A model generated the notes under the pieces. It searched no databases. It worked only from the letters and a program-made list of their open reading frames with translations, and was not told the DNA's origin. Of a stretch of DNA of 64,000 nt, positions 1 through 8,630 are shown one piece after another. The stretch lies in contig NZ_MRCQ01000017.1 of the NCBI RefSeq assembly GCF_002304005.1, forward strand, positions 1 to 64,000. Reading direction: 5' to 3'. Origin of the DNA: Flavobacterium sp. ACN6 (GTDB taxonomy: Bacteria > Bacteroidota > Bacteroidia > Flavobacteriales > Flavobacteriaceae). The stretch's first letter is position 1. Each line of letters opens with the position of its first letter. The position numbers and the translations under genes are program-made.

Positions 1-383
1 CCTTCTTTTGAAAACTACTGCCCTAGCCCCGAATTAAAAATAAATTCCAATTTTTTAAAACCCAAATTCCAATTTTCTTGGATTGTGGGATATTGGACGC
101 GGGCTTCGACTTCGCTCAGCCTGACAATCGGTATTTGAATTCTAAAAACTTCCTTTCTGATTAAATGGCCTTCTGCTTCGCTCAGCCTGAAATCACTGTA
201 ATATCTTGATTTGATTTACAAATCGGATTTTCAATAGTGTCTTCAGTACGCATAAGACGCACTGCTGGGCGTCTCTAGGGAAAATTGGATTTTAATTTAT
301 CCTATACATATATATGTATACAAAAAGAAACCCGACAGGTTTTGAAAACCTGTCGGGTTGTTGATGAGATGTTCCTATTTCTT
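1..383. other. Non-coding edge region with dispersed repeats
   Basis: No convincing gene is visible. The stretch holds a 28-bp sequence (101-128) that recurs identically at 43361-43388, a partial relative of it (171-190), a perfect 18-bp AT palindrome (303-320) and the terminator hairpin of the downstream minus-strand permease gene. Any gene to the left lies outside the window. Confidence 0.6.
321..359 (-). terminator. Terminator of the ABC permease gene
   Basis: Perfect 15-bp inverted repeat (329-343 with 345-359, core AACCCGACAGGTTTT) followed on the minus strand by a T-rich run. It lies 25 bases past the stop codon of the LolC/E-like gene. The same CCCGACAGGT core is reused in the hairpin at 28559-28590. 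Confidence 0.75.
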
Positions 384-1619
384 TTAGTCGAAACGTATAG
401 CTTTTACTGGGGATATCTTTGTGATTATATAGGATGGTATTAATAGGACTAAAAAACAAATCCCTATGGTAAGCAAGTTTAACAAGAGAATATAAATCCA
501 ATTTAAATAAACTGGAGCTTGATTTACATAGTAGTTCTCAGGGTTCAATTGAATTATTCCAAATTGCTGCTGGATTAACAAAAGTGAAATCCCTATTAGA
601 TTTCCCCAGAACAATCCGCGAAGAATTAAATAGAAGGCATTGTATAAAAATATTTTACGAACTGTCCAGTTATTAGCGCCCATAGATTTTAAAATCCCTA
701 TCATTTGTGTTCTTTCCAAGATAAGCACTAATAGGGCTACTACCATATTAATTGTCGCTACTAAAATCATAACTGCTAAAATGATTATGATATTGAAGTC
801 AAATAGCTGAAGCCAATCAAAAATGTAGCTATATTTTTCTATAATAGTTTTGGTATCGAGATTAGAAGATGTTTTCTCGTAAATCTGATTGCCTACCGAT
901 TTTATATTATTAAAGTCTTTTACAAAAACTTCAAATGCTCCAATTTGATCTTCACTCCATTTATTGATTTTTTGAATATGACGAATATCACCTATAATAT
1001 AGGTTGCATCAAAATCTTGAAATCCCGAATTAAATATAGCTGCAATTTTAAACCTGCGGCTATTAGGAAGTTTGCCTTGTTCTTCTTTAACAAAGAATGT
1101 ATTGAATTGATCGCCTATTTTAAGATTTAATCGGTCTGCAAGAAATCTCGAAATTATAACGTCTTCATTTAATTCTTTGGTAAAATCTGGCAATTTACCC
1201 TGAACTATATATTCAGCAATATTATTCCAATCATAATCAGCTCCTACTCCTTTGAACACAATTCCTTCGAATGCATTTTCAGTTCGAATAATTCCTGCCT
1301 TACTTGCTACTGCCTGAATATGGCTGACTTCGGGCACTGATTCAAAGTTTGGATAAAAATCTTGTTTCTTAGAAATTGGAACAACAGTAATTTCAGAATT
1401 ATTATTATCGTAATTCGAAATTATAATCTGACCATTGAATGCAGAGACTTTATCACGGATTTTCTTTTGCAGCCCTATTCCAGTTGCAACCGAAACAATC
1501 ATCATGATAATCCCAATCGCGATTGCAGAAATAGCAATTTTAATTATGGGTGCCGAAATACTGCTTTTGTAGTTTTTTGCAGTAATAAGTCGTGTGGCTA
1601 TAAAATATTCTAAATTCAA
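384..1619 (-). CDS. LolC/LolE-like (FtsX family) ABC transporter permease
   Basis: A 411-residue inner-membrane permease of the MacB/FtsX superfamily, the type that works with an ATPase to release lipoproteins to the outer membrane or export other envelope substrates. It has one N-terminal membrane segment (about residues 22-46), a periplasmic domain of roughly 220 residues, and three C-terminal membrane segments (about 275-300, 325-350, 370-400), which is the FtsX topology. The N-terminal pattern MNLEYFIATRL is typical of Bacteroidota homologues, and length fits the family. No ATPase partner is adjacent, so the substrate cannot be set from context; a lipoprotein-releasing role is inference from family resemblance. 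Confidence 0.85.
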   Translation of the reverse strand: MNLEYFIATRLITAKNYKSSISAPIIKIAISAIAIGIIMMIVSVATGIGLQKKIRDKVSAFNGQIIISNYDNNNSEITVVPISKKQDFYPNFESVPEVSHIQAVASKAGIIRTENAFEGIVFKGVGADYDWNNIAEYIVQGKLPDFTKELNEDVIISRFLADRLNLKIGDQFNTFFVKEEQGKLPNSRRFKIAAIFNSGFQDFDATYIIGDIRHIQKINKWSEDQIGAFEVFVKDFNNIKSVGNQIYEKTSSNLDTKTIIEKYSYIFDWLQLFDFNIIIILAVMILVATINMVVALLVLILERTQMIGILKSMGANNWTVRKIFLYNAFYLILRGLFWGNLIGISLLLIQQQFGIIQLNPENYYVNQAPVYLNWIYILLLNLLTIGICFLVLLIPSYIITKISPVKAIRFD

Positions 1620-1721
1620 ATTACAGGTGCTTCTTTAGTTATATAATTACTTCTTTCAAAAGTACATCTTAAAAAGAGAAAACAAGATTCTCTAGAAAAC
1701 AATTACCAATTTTTTAATTTA

Positions 1722-2225
1722 TTACAACGGAAGTTTCTTTTTCATCTCTTCTACTATATTAAATGCAGCTGGACAAATTTCAACGTTTTTTAAAGTTAGA
1801 TTTGAAATTTGATGGAATTTATTTCTATCAGTATGAGGAAACTCTCTGCAGGCTTTTGGACGAACATCATAAATCATACAATAATTTTCACTATCCAAAA
1901 ACGTACACGGAACGCTTTGCAAAACATAATCCTTGTCCTCATCTATTCTAAGATACTGGTCAATGAATTGTTGTGGCTTTTGTCTAAAATGTTTTGAAAT
2001 ACGTTCAATATCGGCCAAAGTAAACAGTGGTCCAGTTGTTTTACAGCAATTGGCACATTTTAAACAATCCGTTCTTTTAAATTCTGCATTGTGCAAATCT
2101 TGCATAATGTAATCTAAATTCTTCGGTTGTTTCTTTTTAAGCTTATCAAAATACTTTTTATTCTCGATATGCTTATCTTTGGCTAACTTACTTAAGTTAT
2201 TTAAAATCTGTTTCAAGTTTAACAT
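1722..2225 (-). CDS. YkgJ-family cysteine cluster protein
   Basis: A 167-residue protein with an N-terminal helical, lysine-rich stretch followed by a CxxCxxCC cluster (DCLKCANCCK) and later single cysteines (VPCTFL, NYCMIYD, KACREF). This pattern defines the YkgJ zinc- or iron-chelating domain family (CxxCxxCC), whose biochemical role is largely unknown. It is divergent from the methyltransferase downstream (start codons about 60 bases apart), so the two probably share the short intergenic control region. A second cysteine-cluster protein, of the DUF3109 type, lies at 49710-50279. Confidence 0.85.
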   Translation of the reverse strand: MLNLKQILNNLSKLAKDKHIENKKYFDKLKKKQPKNLDYIMQDLHNAEFKRTDCLKCANCCKTTGPLFTLADIERISKHFRQKPQQFIDQYLRIDEDKDYVLQSVPCTFLDSENYCMIYDVRPKACREFPHTDRNKFHQISNLTLKNVEICPAAFNIVEEMKKKLPL

Positions 2226-2251
2226 TTAAAGTTGATCTGCAAAATTAAGCA

Positions 2252-2279
2252 ACTTTGAACTTGAAACCTTAAACTTTGA
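2252..2279. repeat. Heptameric tandem repeat before the methyltransferase
   Basis: Four consecutive degenerate 7-bp units: ACTTTGA, ACTTGAA, ACCTTAA, ACTTTGA. The array ends 8 bases before the ATG at 2288. It belongs to a period-7 repeat class seen at many gene edges in this window. Confidence 0.7.
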
Positions 2280-2287
2280 CTAAAACA

Positions 2288-2995
2288 ATGAAAGATCTTT
2301 TTGGAAAAGCGATATTTGATTTTTACACGAATAACTCGCCCGAAGATATTATTACCGAAACTTCCATTTCTGAAGAAGACGAAATGAGCGTTGAATATCT
2401 TTTTCGTTCTTATAATGACATGCCTTTAATTGAACAAAAAGCCTTGCAGCTGGCAAAAGGAAAAACATTAGATGTTGGATGTGGCGCAGGAAGTCATGCT
2501 TTGTCTTTACAAGATGAACGCAATCTAGATGTGACTGCTATTGATATTTCAGAAAAAGCAATTGAAACTTGCCTTCTTAGAGGAATTAAAAATGCTAAAG
2601 TTGAAAACATCTTGAATTTTGAAGGAGAAAAATTTGACACCATTTTACTTCTAATGAATGGAACTGGTATTTTTGGCAAGCTCAAAGACTGCAATAAATA
2701 CCTACCCAAATTAAAATCTCTTTTAAATCCTGGCGGACAAATTTTAATTGACAGCTCTGATATCATTTATATGTTTGATGAAGATGAAGACGGCGGAAAA
2801 TGGATTCCGTCTGAAAATGATTATTATGGCGAATTAATCTTTAACTTAAGTTATAAAAACGACAAGGAAGAACCTTTTGACTGGTTGTATCTGGATTATA
2901 ATACTCTTCAAAATGCAGCAATTGCCAACGGATTGAACTGCGAACTTATTCTTGAAGGCGAGCATTATGATTATCTAGCGAAACTTTCTATTTAA
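2288..2995 (+). CDS. Class I SAM-dependent methyltransferase
   Basis: A 235-residue Rossmann-fold methyltransferase. The SAM-binding motif I is visible as LDVGCGAGSHAL (about residues 61-72), followed by an acidic strand (VTAIDIS) and a post-motif region FDTILLLMNGTGI. The ATG at 2288 is preferred to an in-frame TTG four codons upstream because that TTG lies in a heptamer repeat. Twenty bases separate it from the YfiT-like gene on the same strand, so the pair is likely co-transcribed. The methyl acceptor cannot be told; resemblance is to small-molecule methyltransferases (Methyltransf_11/25 type). Confidence 0.85.
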   Translation: MKDLFGKAIFDFYTNNSPEDIITETSISEEDEMSVEYLFRSYNDMPLIEQKALQLAKGKTLDVGCGAGSHALSLQDERNLDVTAIDISEKAIETCLLRGIKNAKVENILNFEGEKFDTILLLMNGTGIFGKLKDCNKYLPKLKSLLNPGGQILIDSSDIIYMFDEDEDGGKWIPSENDYYGELIFNLSYKNDKEEPFDWLYLDYNTLQNAAIANGLNCELILEGEHYDYLAKLSI

Positions 2996-3015
2996 AACAA
3001 TTCAATTACAAAACT

Positions 3016-3561
3016 ATGCAAGAATTAGATTTAGAAAAGTTAAAATATCCTATTGGAAAATTTATAATTCCCGATCATTATTCGCCTGAATATCTTTCAG
3101 AAAAAATTGAAGAAATCGAAACTTTCCCAAAAAGATTAGAAAAAGAAGTTCTCCATTTAACGAATGAACAACTTGATACTCCTTATCGTCCAGACGGATG
3201 GACCGTAAGACAAGTTATTCATCATTGTGCAGAAAGTCATATGAATTGTTATATCCGAATTAAATGGGCATTGACTGAAGATCGTCCGCTAATTAAAGCT
3301 TACGATGAAGTTCTTTGGTCAGAACTGAATGATAATTTAAAGATGCCTATTCAGCCGACACTCGATTTATTAAAAGGACTCCACTTTCGATTGGCGTTTA
3401 TAATGAAAAAATTATCGGAATCTGATCTAGAAAAAGTTTTCATACATCCTTCGGATAATTCGGACAACAAAATAAAAAAGATAATCGGTACTTATGCCTG
3501 GCACGGAAATCATCATTTAGCCCATATTACAACTTTAAAAAAATACAAAAATTGGAAATAA
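3016..3561 (+). CDS. YfiT/BstA-like DinB-family protein
   Basis: A 181-residue four-helix DinB-superfamily protein of the YfiT type. The characteristic pattern GWTVRQVIHHCAESH (about residues 61-75) supplies one histidine, and the C-terminal YAWHGNHHLAHI supplies the further metal-binding histidines. Family members are putative bacillithiol S-transferases or metal-dependent hydrolases; which one applies here is not shown by the sequence. Length matches B. subtilis YfiT closely. It is the second gene of a small plus-strand pair and ends at a perfect bidirectional terminator shared with queE. Confidence 0.85.
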   Translation: MQELDLEKLKYPIGKFIIPDHYSPEYLSEKIEEIETFPKRLEKEVLHLTNEQLDTPYRPDGWTVRQVIHHCAESHMNCYIRIKWALTEDRPLIKAYDEVLWSELNDNLKMPIQPTLDLLKGLHFRLAFIMKKLSESDLEKVFIHPSDNSDNKIKKIIGTYAWHGNHHLAHITTLKKYKNWK

Positions 3562-3603
3562 AAAAGTGTTCACTTTTTACACTAGTGTATACCTCAAGTA
3601 AAC

Positions 3604-3635
3604 AAAAAAGTCTCTTCGGTTGAAGAGACTTTTTT
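3604..3635. terminator. Bidirectional terminator between YfiT-like gene and queE
   Basis: Perfect 14-bp inverted repeat (AAAAAAGTCTCTTC at 3604-3617, complement at 3622-3635) with a GGTT loop. It has A-run and T-run flanks, so it can terminate on both strands; the two flanking genes converge on it. Confidence 0.9.
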
Positions 3636-3636
3636 G

Positions 3637-4269
3637 TTATGGTATATTTAGATATTTATGCGTTTGCAATGAAACTCTCCATTTAGGATTATTCATAACA
3701 TAATCTACTATAAGCGGTGTCATTTCCTCTTTTTTACTCCATTCAGGCTGCAAAAATAAAATTGCGTCATTATTGACTAACTCTGCCTGCTCTTCTGCAA
3801 AAATAAAATCATGTTTATTGTGAATAATCACTTTTAATTCGTGAGCATTATCATATACGCTCTGAGTTGGCAGTTTATTTTTTTTCGGAGAAAGACAGAT
3901 CCAGTCCCATGTTCCTGATAAGTTAAAAGCACCAGAAGTTTCTATATGAACTTTTAAGTTTTTTTCTTTTAAGCGTTCTGTCAAAAGTGTCATATCCCAA
4001 GATAAAGGCTCACCTCCCGTTACAACAACTGTATCAGCATATTTTGCTGCATTTCCAACAATTAAATCGATACTTGTCGGCGGATGAATTTCTGCATTCC
4101 AGCTTTCTTTCACATCACACCAATGACACCCTACATCACATCCTCCAATTCTAATAAAATAAGCAGCTCTTCCTGTATGCGCACCTTCTCCCTGAATGGT
4201 ATAAAATTCTTCCATCAAAGGAAGCATAGCTCCTTTATTTACTTCTAATTGTATTTCTTTTGATAACAT
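3637..4269 (-). CDS. queE: 7-carboxy-7-deazaguanine synthase
   Basis: A 210-residue radical-SAM enzyme converting 6-carboxy-5,6,7,8-tetrahydropterin to 7-carboxy-7-deazaguanine in queuosine synthesis. The iron-sulfur ligands are seen as C44-x3-C48-x2-C51 (GGCDVGCHWCDVK), preceded by EEFYTIQGEGAHTGR, a strong family signature, and followed by VVTGGEPL (glycine-rich SAM-binding GGE motif). It is monocistronic: its own promoter (4286-4314) lies upstream and the bidirectional terminator downstream. The last-phase enzyme QueA is encoded at 28611 in the same window. No preQ1 riboswitch was seen upstream. Confidence 0.95.
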   Translation of the reverse strand: MLSKEIQLEVNKGAMLPLMEEFYTIQGEGAHTGRAAYFIRIGGCDVGCHWCDVKESWNAEIHPPTSIDLIVGNAAKYADTVVVTGGEPLSWDMTLLTERLKEKNLKVHIETSGAFNLSGTWDWICLSPKKNKLPTQSVYDNAHELKVIIHNKHDFIFAEEQAELVNNDAILFLQPEWSKKEEMTPLIVDYVMNNPKWRVSLQTHKYLNIP

Positions 4270-4285
4270 TATACTATTTTAAAGT

Positions 4286-4314
4286 GCAAAGATAGTCAAT
4301 AATATACGGAACAA
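4286..4314 (-). promoter_or_regulatory. Bacteroidota-type promoter of queE
   Basis: On the minus strand TTG, 17 bases, then TATCTTTGC, matching the -33 TTG and -7 TAnnTTTGC consensus of Bacteroidota primary sigma factor. The -7 element ends about 17 bases upstream of the queE ATG, leaving a very short leader. Confidence 0.6.
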
Positions 4315-4347
4315 AAAAAACCGATAGTTTATTGAACTATCGGTTTT
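4313..4347 (-). terminator. Terminator of the exb/tonB/TPR operon
   Basis: Perfect 13-bp inverted repeat AAAACCGATAGTT (4317-4329 with 4335-4347), followed on the minus strand by an eight-base T run. It is 23 bases past the TPR gene, the last gene of the operon. Confidence 0.85.
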
Positions 4348-4369
4348 CTATTTATTTTAAAAATCTAGA

Positions 4370-6037
4370 TTATTTTAAAGATTTTATTGATTGTGCAGCG
4401 TAAGTATTTGCTGGGTCTAAAACTAAAGTTTTATTAAAATACTCCAAAGCTTTTACTTTATCAGTATTTGCATACGCAGCTCCGATTGCATTGTAAGACT
4501 CAACGATTTTCTTAGCCGTTGCAGGTTTAGCCACTTCCTCTGCACCTTTTGCAGTAATTTTAGCTACATAGTCTTCATAGTTTTTGATAATCAAATCATC
4601 TTTGTCTAATGCACTACTGATTCTTCCTTTGTACAAATAAGCCTCATCGTATGTTGGAGACGCTTCAAGAACTTTATCAAAAGTAGCATTTGCTTTTTCT
4701 AAAGCAACTTTATCACGGCTTTCAACAGGTTTACCAGCATTACCATAGTAAACAGAAATTCCATAATAAACAGCATCATCTAAATAATTTTTAGATTCTT
4801 TATTATTTGCGCCAAGTTCAAAAATTGAAGCAGCTTGAACATATTGTTTTTTACCAAACAATTCTTTTCCGAAATCAGCAAATTCTTCAACTACTAAAGG
4901 CTCTAATTCGATTGCTTTTTTAATATCTGCCAAACCTGCATCAAAAGCAGCTTGATCTATTGTACCATCAGCAGCAGTTCCTTTTTTAATTTTAGCTAAT
5001 CCTAAGTAATAGTAATCTCTACCAATTGCTTTATTTCCTGGAGCTTTGATAAAATCTTCGATAGATTTAATAGCTACGTCAACATTTCCGTTTTCGTAAG
5101 CAGCATATCCTAAATATCTGAAGATTCTTGGATTTACTTTATCCTCAGCAATCATTTTATTTGCAACAGTTTCTAATTGCTTGTAATCTTTAACTAAGAT
5201 TAAGAAATCAGCATGACGCATTTTAGAATCTAAAGAGTAATCTGTTAAACTTAAATATTTCTCGTAGTTTGTAATTGCATTTTGCAAATTAACTTTAGAT
5301 GTAGAAGGCTTGTTTCTAGCCCATTTGTAATAAGTTTCAGCAAGTTCTCTGTAAACTGGTCCGTAATTAGCATCTAAAGCAATTACTTCGTTAAAAGATT
5401 TTATCGCTTCATCATAAGATTTAGCTCCTTTCAACAAAACTCCTAATTGCATTTTTGCTCTTAACAACGTATTGTCAGCTGTAAAAGCATCACGGTAAGA
5501 TTTGTATGCATCATTTTGATTGTTTGATCCATAATAAGCATCACCAATAGCTAAAAGAGCTTGTGCATTTTGAGGATCAACTACTAAAGCACGTTTTAAT
5601 ACTTCAACAGCATTTTTATAATCTGGATTATCAGAATTCATGTATGCTCTAGCGATGTAAATAAACTCATTTACATCTTTCTTTCTCATATCTTTAGTTG
5701 CCAATGCAAAATTTGCCTGAGCAGCAGTTGTATTCTTAGCATCTAAATCTAATTGACCTAAACCAATATAGTTTAAATTTTTCTTGTCTGAAGCTTGTAA
5801 TCCATTATTGAAATAGATTTTAGCTGAGTCAACAACAGATTGATTTAAATAAACGTTTCCTAAAACAAAATTTGCTTCACCATCAGAAGGTTTAGATTTG
5901 ATGATTGATTTAAGCATTGTTTTTGCCTTATCAAATTGTTCTGCATCAATCGCTTTTTTTGCCTGGTTGATGTCTTGCGCTGTTGCCGCAGTCGCCGAAG
6001 CTACTAATGCAAGACTAAAAATTTTAAATTTATTCAT
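4370..6037 (-). CDS. Secreted TPR-repeat protein, last gene of the exb operon
   Basis: A 555-residue protein with a signal peptide (KIFSLALVASATAATAQ) followed by tandem tetratricopeptide repeats throughout (for example LGLGQLDLD, LLAIGDAYYGSN, YRELAETYYKWA, YLGYAAYENGN, YYYLGLAKIKKG, AIGAAYANTDK). TPR arrays form protein-binding superhelices. Its position at the end of the exbB-exbD-exbD-tonB-PstS-like operon suggests a periplasmic scaffold that acts with the energy-transduction complex, but that is inference. It starts about 30 bases after the PstS-like gene and ends at a strong terminator. Confidence 0.85.
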   Translation of the reverse strand: MNKFKIFSLALVASATAATAQDINQAKKAIDAEQFDKAKTMLKSIIKSKPSDGEANFVLGNVYLNQSVVDSAKIYFNNGLQASDKKNLNYIGLGQLDLDAKNTTAAQANFALATKDMRKKDVNEFIYIARAYMNSDNPDYKNAVEVLKRALVVDPQNAQALLAIGDAYYGSNNQNDAYKSYRDAFTADNTLLRAKMQLGVLLKGAKSYDEAIKSFNEVIALDANYGPVYRELAETYYKWARNKPSTSKVNLQNAITNYEKYLSLTDYSLDSKMRHADFLILVKDYKQLETVANKMIAEDKVNPRIFRYLGYAAYENGNVDVAIKSIEDFIKAPGNKAIGRDYYYLGLAKIKKGTAADGTIDQAAFDAGLADIKKAIELEPLVVEEFADFGKELFGKKQYVQAASIFELGANNKESKNYLDDAVYYGISVYYGNAGKPVESRDKVALEKANATFDKVLEASPTYDEAYLYKGRISSALDKDDLIIKNYEDYVAKITAKGAEEVAKPATAKKIVESYNAIGAAYANTDKVKALEYFNKTLVLDPANTYAAQSIKSLK

Positions 6038-6069
6038 CTTTTTATCGTAATTAATTTATTCTTTATCTT

Positions 6070-6978
6070 TTATAATTTATTTCTAATTTTAATCTTGCGT
6101 CCCGGAGTTTTAAAAGGTAACAATCCTGACTTCAAAATTATACGCTGTCCAATATCTCCAGCTACAAATGAAGCAAATCCCATTCCTAATCCTGAATACC
6201 CTTGACAATTTATAATAAACAAATCACGTGCCAAAGGATATTTCCCTAAAGCCAGGTCATCTTGTGTAGGACTGTAGTATTGATTATCATTTAATCCTTT
6301 TACACTTAAAACATGTATTTTCTTTATTGTTTCTGTCATATCAGGAGTTGGCTGATACAACCAGTTGACACCGATCACCCCAATCATTCCCTCATTTTCT
6401 GAAACAAATTTGATTACTTCATTATTTGTTTTAAATGAAAACACCCCAGACTTTGGAAGTTCGTTAACCTTTGCTAATTCTTTCATGTAACGAACAGTAC
6501 TTGAATTAGGATTATCGAAAACTAAACCTTTAATTGCTGCATCTTGTTTACCTTGCAGAAAATCAATTACACTTTTCAACGCAATAAGTGTATCATTATT
6601 GCTTTTGCTTGAAATAAATGCAATAGCATCATGAGCAATTGGCGTTACACGCGGATTAATTTTGCTTTTTTCGAAGCGAGATCTTTCTTCTTTGGTTAAA
6701 TCTCTAGTTGTGATTGCCACTTTAGCTTTTTGATTTAATAAATCATTTATCACTTCAGCTTCAGATTTTGACTTAACTGTAATTTTTGCATCATAGTAAG
6801 TGCCTTCAAAAACAGCAACCTGATCATCTGCAATCTGCTTTACTGTTTCATCAACAGCAACATCAAGTGATCCTTTTAAAATGGTTTCTTTTTGCGTTTC
6901 ATTCTTGCTTTTTTGGTTGCACATGGCAAACAAAAAGACAAAAACTACCAAAGCTACAGCCTTACTATATCTCCACAT
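6070..6978 (-). CDS. PstS-like phosphate/anion-binding lipoprotein
   Basis: A 302-residue substrate-binding protein with a lipoprotein signal (hydrophobic segment ending LFAMC, Cys about residue 20). The body resembles the PstS/PBP type II domain: VAVFEGTYYDAKITVKSKSEAEVINDLLNQKAKVAITTRDLT near the N-terminus, and NSSTVRYMKELAK with LGKYPLARDLFIINCQGY further on. No pstCAB transport genes follow; instead the gene sits inside the exb/tonB operon, 6 bases after a small membrane gene. The ligand is therefore uncertain; a sensory or outer-membrane-uptake accessory role is possible. Confidence 0.8.
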   Translation of the reverse strand: MWRYSKAVALVVFVFLFAMCNQKSKNETQKETILKGSLDVAVDETVKQIADDQVAVFEGTYYDAKITVKSKSEAEVINDLLNQKAKVAITTRDLTKEERSRFEKSKINPRVTPIAHDAIAFISSKSNNDTLIALKSVIDFLQGKQDAAIKGLVFDNPNSSTVRYMKELAKVNELPKSGVFSFKTNNEVIKFVSENEGMIGVIGVNWLYQPTPDMTETIKKIHVLSVKGLNDNQYYSPTQDDLALGKYPLARDLFIINCQGYSGLGMGFASFVAGDIGQRIILKSGLLPFKTPGRKIKIRNKL

Positions 6979-6983
6979 AATTA

Positions 6984-7211
6984 TTATTCTTTTGAATTAA
7001 TTAATCTTAAAAATCTTATTCCCGAGTATACAATCAGTAATCCACCAAAAGCATATCTGTATTTAGGTTCCATGTCCAGCGGAAGTTTTTCCCAAAACAT
7101 GATCATTAAACCGAGTACAAGATAAATTAAAAAAAACAGTATTCCTAAAACAAGAAGAAATCGCTCTTTGAGCGATTTCTTCTGAATATTATTAAGCATA
7201 TCTTTTAACAT
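6984..7211 (-). CDS. Small two-helix membrane protein of the exb operon
   Basis: A 75-residue protein with two membrane segments (about residues 18-38 and 50-65) and a basic N-terminus. Its ATG overlaps the tonB stop codon (TAATG at 7209-7213), so translation is coupled to tonB. No known domain recognised. Conserved placement between tonB and a PstS-like gene, as I recall from other flavobacteria, suggests a helper of the energy-transducing complex, but this is inference. Confidence 0.75.
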   Translation of the reverse strand: MLKDMLNNIQKKSLKERFLLVLGILFFLIYLVLGLMIMFWEKLPLDMEPKYRYAFGGLLIVYSGIRFLRLINSKE

Positions 7212-8014
7212 TATTCTGCAGATTGAATAGTAATAGGAAGAGAGTATAATACCCTAACTTTTTTACCATTTTGCTCGCCAGGAGTCCATTTTGGACATTT
7301 TTTAAGAACACGAATTGCTTCTGCTCCTGTACCGTAACCGATATCTCTTAAAACTTTAATATCTGTTAACGACCCGTCTTTTTCAACTACAAACGTAACG
7401 TAAACTTTACCTTTTAAACCTTCTTCTTCTGGAGTTTTATAATTGTTTCCTACGAATTTGTAGAATTTCTCAATTCCTCCTGGAAAGTCAGGCTTCACTT
7501 CGATACCAGCTGTATTATATACAGTGTTATCTTCTTGAATTACTTCTTGTACTGGTCCTTTTCCAACTGGCTCATCTACAGTTAAAACTGCATCTGGATC
7601 TCCTTTGATAGTTTCAGCACCAACTTTTTTGTCCTTTAAATCCACAATTTTTGGTGGATCTTCAGTAACTTCTTCAGCCTTCGCAACCACTGGTTTTACG
7701 AATTTCACCTGATCCACTTTTGGTGGCGGCGGTGGCGGTGGTGGTTGATTTGGTTTTATTTCCTCTTTTTTCTTTGGAGGTAATTTAACCGTTGCAATTT
7801 TAATATCGTTATTTACCACTTCTTCTTCAGAGTCTGGTAAAAAGCTTGCAATAAGAGGAGCTGCAACAGCAAAGCTAAAAATAAGAGAACCAATAACAAG
7901 CGCTTTCACAGTTGTTTTACCGTTTGATTTTCTCAGCTCATATGCACCATATATCTTATTACGCCCTTCGAATACGATATCAAGCCACTGATTTTTTATA
8001 ATATCTAATTTCAT
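7211..8014 (-). CDS. tonB: TonB energy transducer
   Basis: A 267-residue TonB-family protein. After a cytoplasmic N-terminus of about 38 residues with the motif GRNKIYGAYELR, typical of Bacteroidota TonB, there is one membrane segment (about 40-60), a proline-rich periplasmic stretch (KPNQPPPPPPPPK) and a C-terminal TonB domain (GKVYVTFVVEKDGSLTDIKVLRDIG, ending with ALRVLKKCPKW-like sequence and YSLPITIQ). It couples the proton-motive force harvested by ExbB/ExbD to TonB-dependent outer-membrane receptors. It is third to fourth in the operon, after two exbD genes, and its stop codon overlaps the start of the next gene. Confidence 0.93.
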   Translation of the reverse strand: MKLDIIKNQWLDIVFEGRNKIYGAYELRKSNGKTTVKALVIGSLIFSFAVAAPLIASFLPDSEEEVVNNDIKIATVKLPPKKKEEIKPNQPPPPPPPPKVDQVKFVKPVVAKAEEVTEDPPKIVDLKDKKVGAETIKGDPDAVLTVDEPVGKGPVQEVIQEDNTVYNTAGIEVKPDFPGGIEKFYKFVGNNYKTPEEEGLKGKVYVTFVVEKDGSLTDIKVLRDIGYGTGAEAIRVLKKCPKWTPGEQNGKKVRVLYSLPITIQSAE

Positions 8015-8047
8015 ATCTCTTGATTTTTAATTTGATAATAAAGAAGA

Positions 8048-8611
8048 TTACTCTGCTTTTTTATCTATTAATTTCGTTTCCTCTGGTGAAAATTCAGGAA
8101 CAATAGCATAAGTATCTACTCCTGAAATTGCCATCTCATCCAATATATCAACCAAATTACGGTAATTTGATTTTTTAGTTGGTTTAATGATTACAATGAT
8201 ACCATTTTGAGGCTTACCCAAAGCAGTAGAATAAGCTAAAACATTTTTCTTTTGTTTTAACAATTCTCTACGGATACCATCTTTACCATATGTAATATCT
8301 TTAGGCCCTACTTTTGGAGTAGCCAATAATCCCATATAATAAACCATTTTGTTATCATCTCCTAACATTACTGTCATGGTACGATTCTCGTCTACCTTAG
8401 TATCCTTTTGCTCTGGATTCTTTTCATCTTTATCTGGCAACGACAAATCCATCGATTGAGGTTTTGACAACGAAGTAGTTAACATAAAGAATGTAATCAA
8501 TAAGAATGCCAAATCCACCATCGCCGTTAAATCGACTTTCGAATTCTGCTTTTTACTTCTTACTTTACCACCTTTACCACCACCGCCGTCGCCTGTATTT
8601 AATTCAGCCAT
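8048..8611 (-). CDS. exbD: ExbD/TolR-family proton channel subunit (second copy)
   Basis: A 187-residue biopolymer transport protein. A glycine-rich start (GDGGGGKGGK) precedes the single membrane helix with the ion-carrying aspartate (KVDLTAMVDLAFLLITFFML, Asp about residue 33), followed by a periplasmic domain with KPTKKSNYRNLVDILDEMAI, the ExbD C-terminal pattern. It differs clearly from the adjacent ExbD paralogue, so the two may form a mixed dimer within the ExbB pentamer. Spacing is 20 bases from the preceding exbD. Confidence 0.92.
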   Translation of the reverse strand: MAELNTGDGGGGKGGKVRSKKQNSKVDLTAMVDLAFLLITFFMLTTSLSKPQSMDLSLPDKDEKNPEQKDTKVDENRTMTVMLGDDNKMVYYMGLLATPKVGPKDITYGKDGIRRELLKQKKNVLAYSTALGKPQNGIIVIIKPTKKSNYRNLVDILDEMAISGVDTYAIVPEFSPEETKLIDKKAE

Positions 8612-8630
8612 TTTAGTGTATATTTTTTAA

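Noticed and set aside
292..501. Short ORF of 69 codons on the minus strand near the left edge
   Set aside because: It overlaps the permease gene and its terminator hairpin; the translation has repeat-derived sequence and no family features.
2252..2279. Possible CRISPR repeats or direct-repeat array
   Set aside because: Units are 7 bp and degenerate with no spacers; none of the repeat sets in the window has CRISPR geometry, and no cas gene is present.
4270..4369. preQ1 riboswitch upstream of queE
   Set aside because: The space between the predicted transcript start and ATG is only about 10-17 bases, too short for an aptamer; the hairpin there belongs to the neighbouring operon.
6786..7125. 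Plus-strand ORFs opposite the PstS-like and small membrane genes
   Set aside because: They lie antisense to genes with clear signal sequences and conserved operon order.
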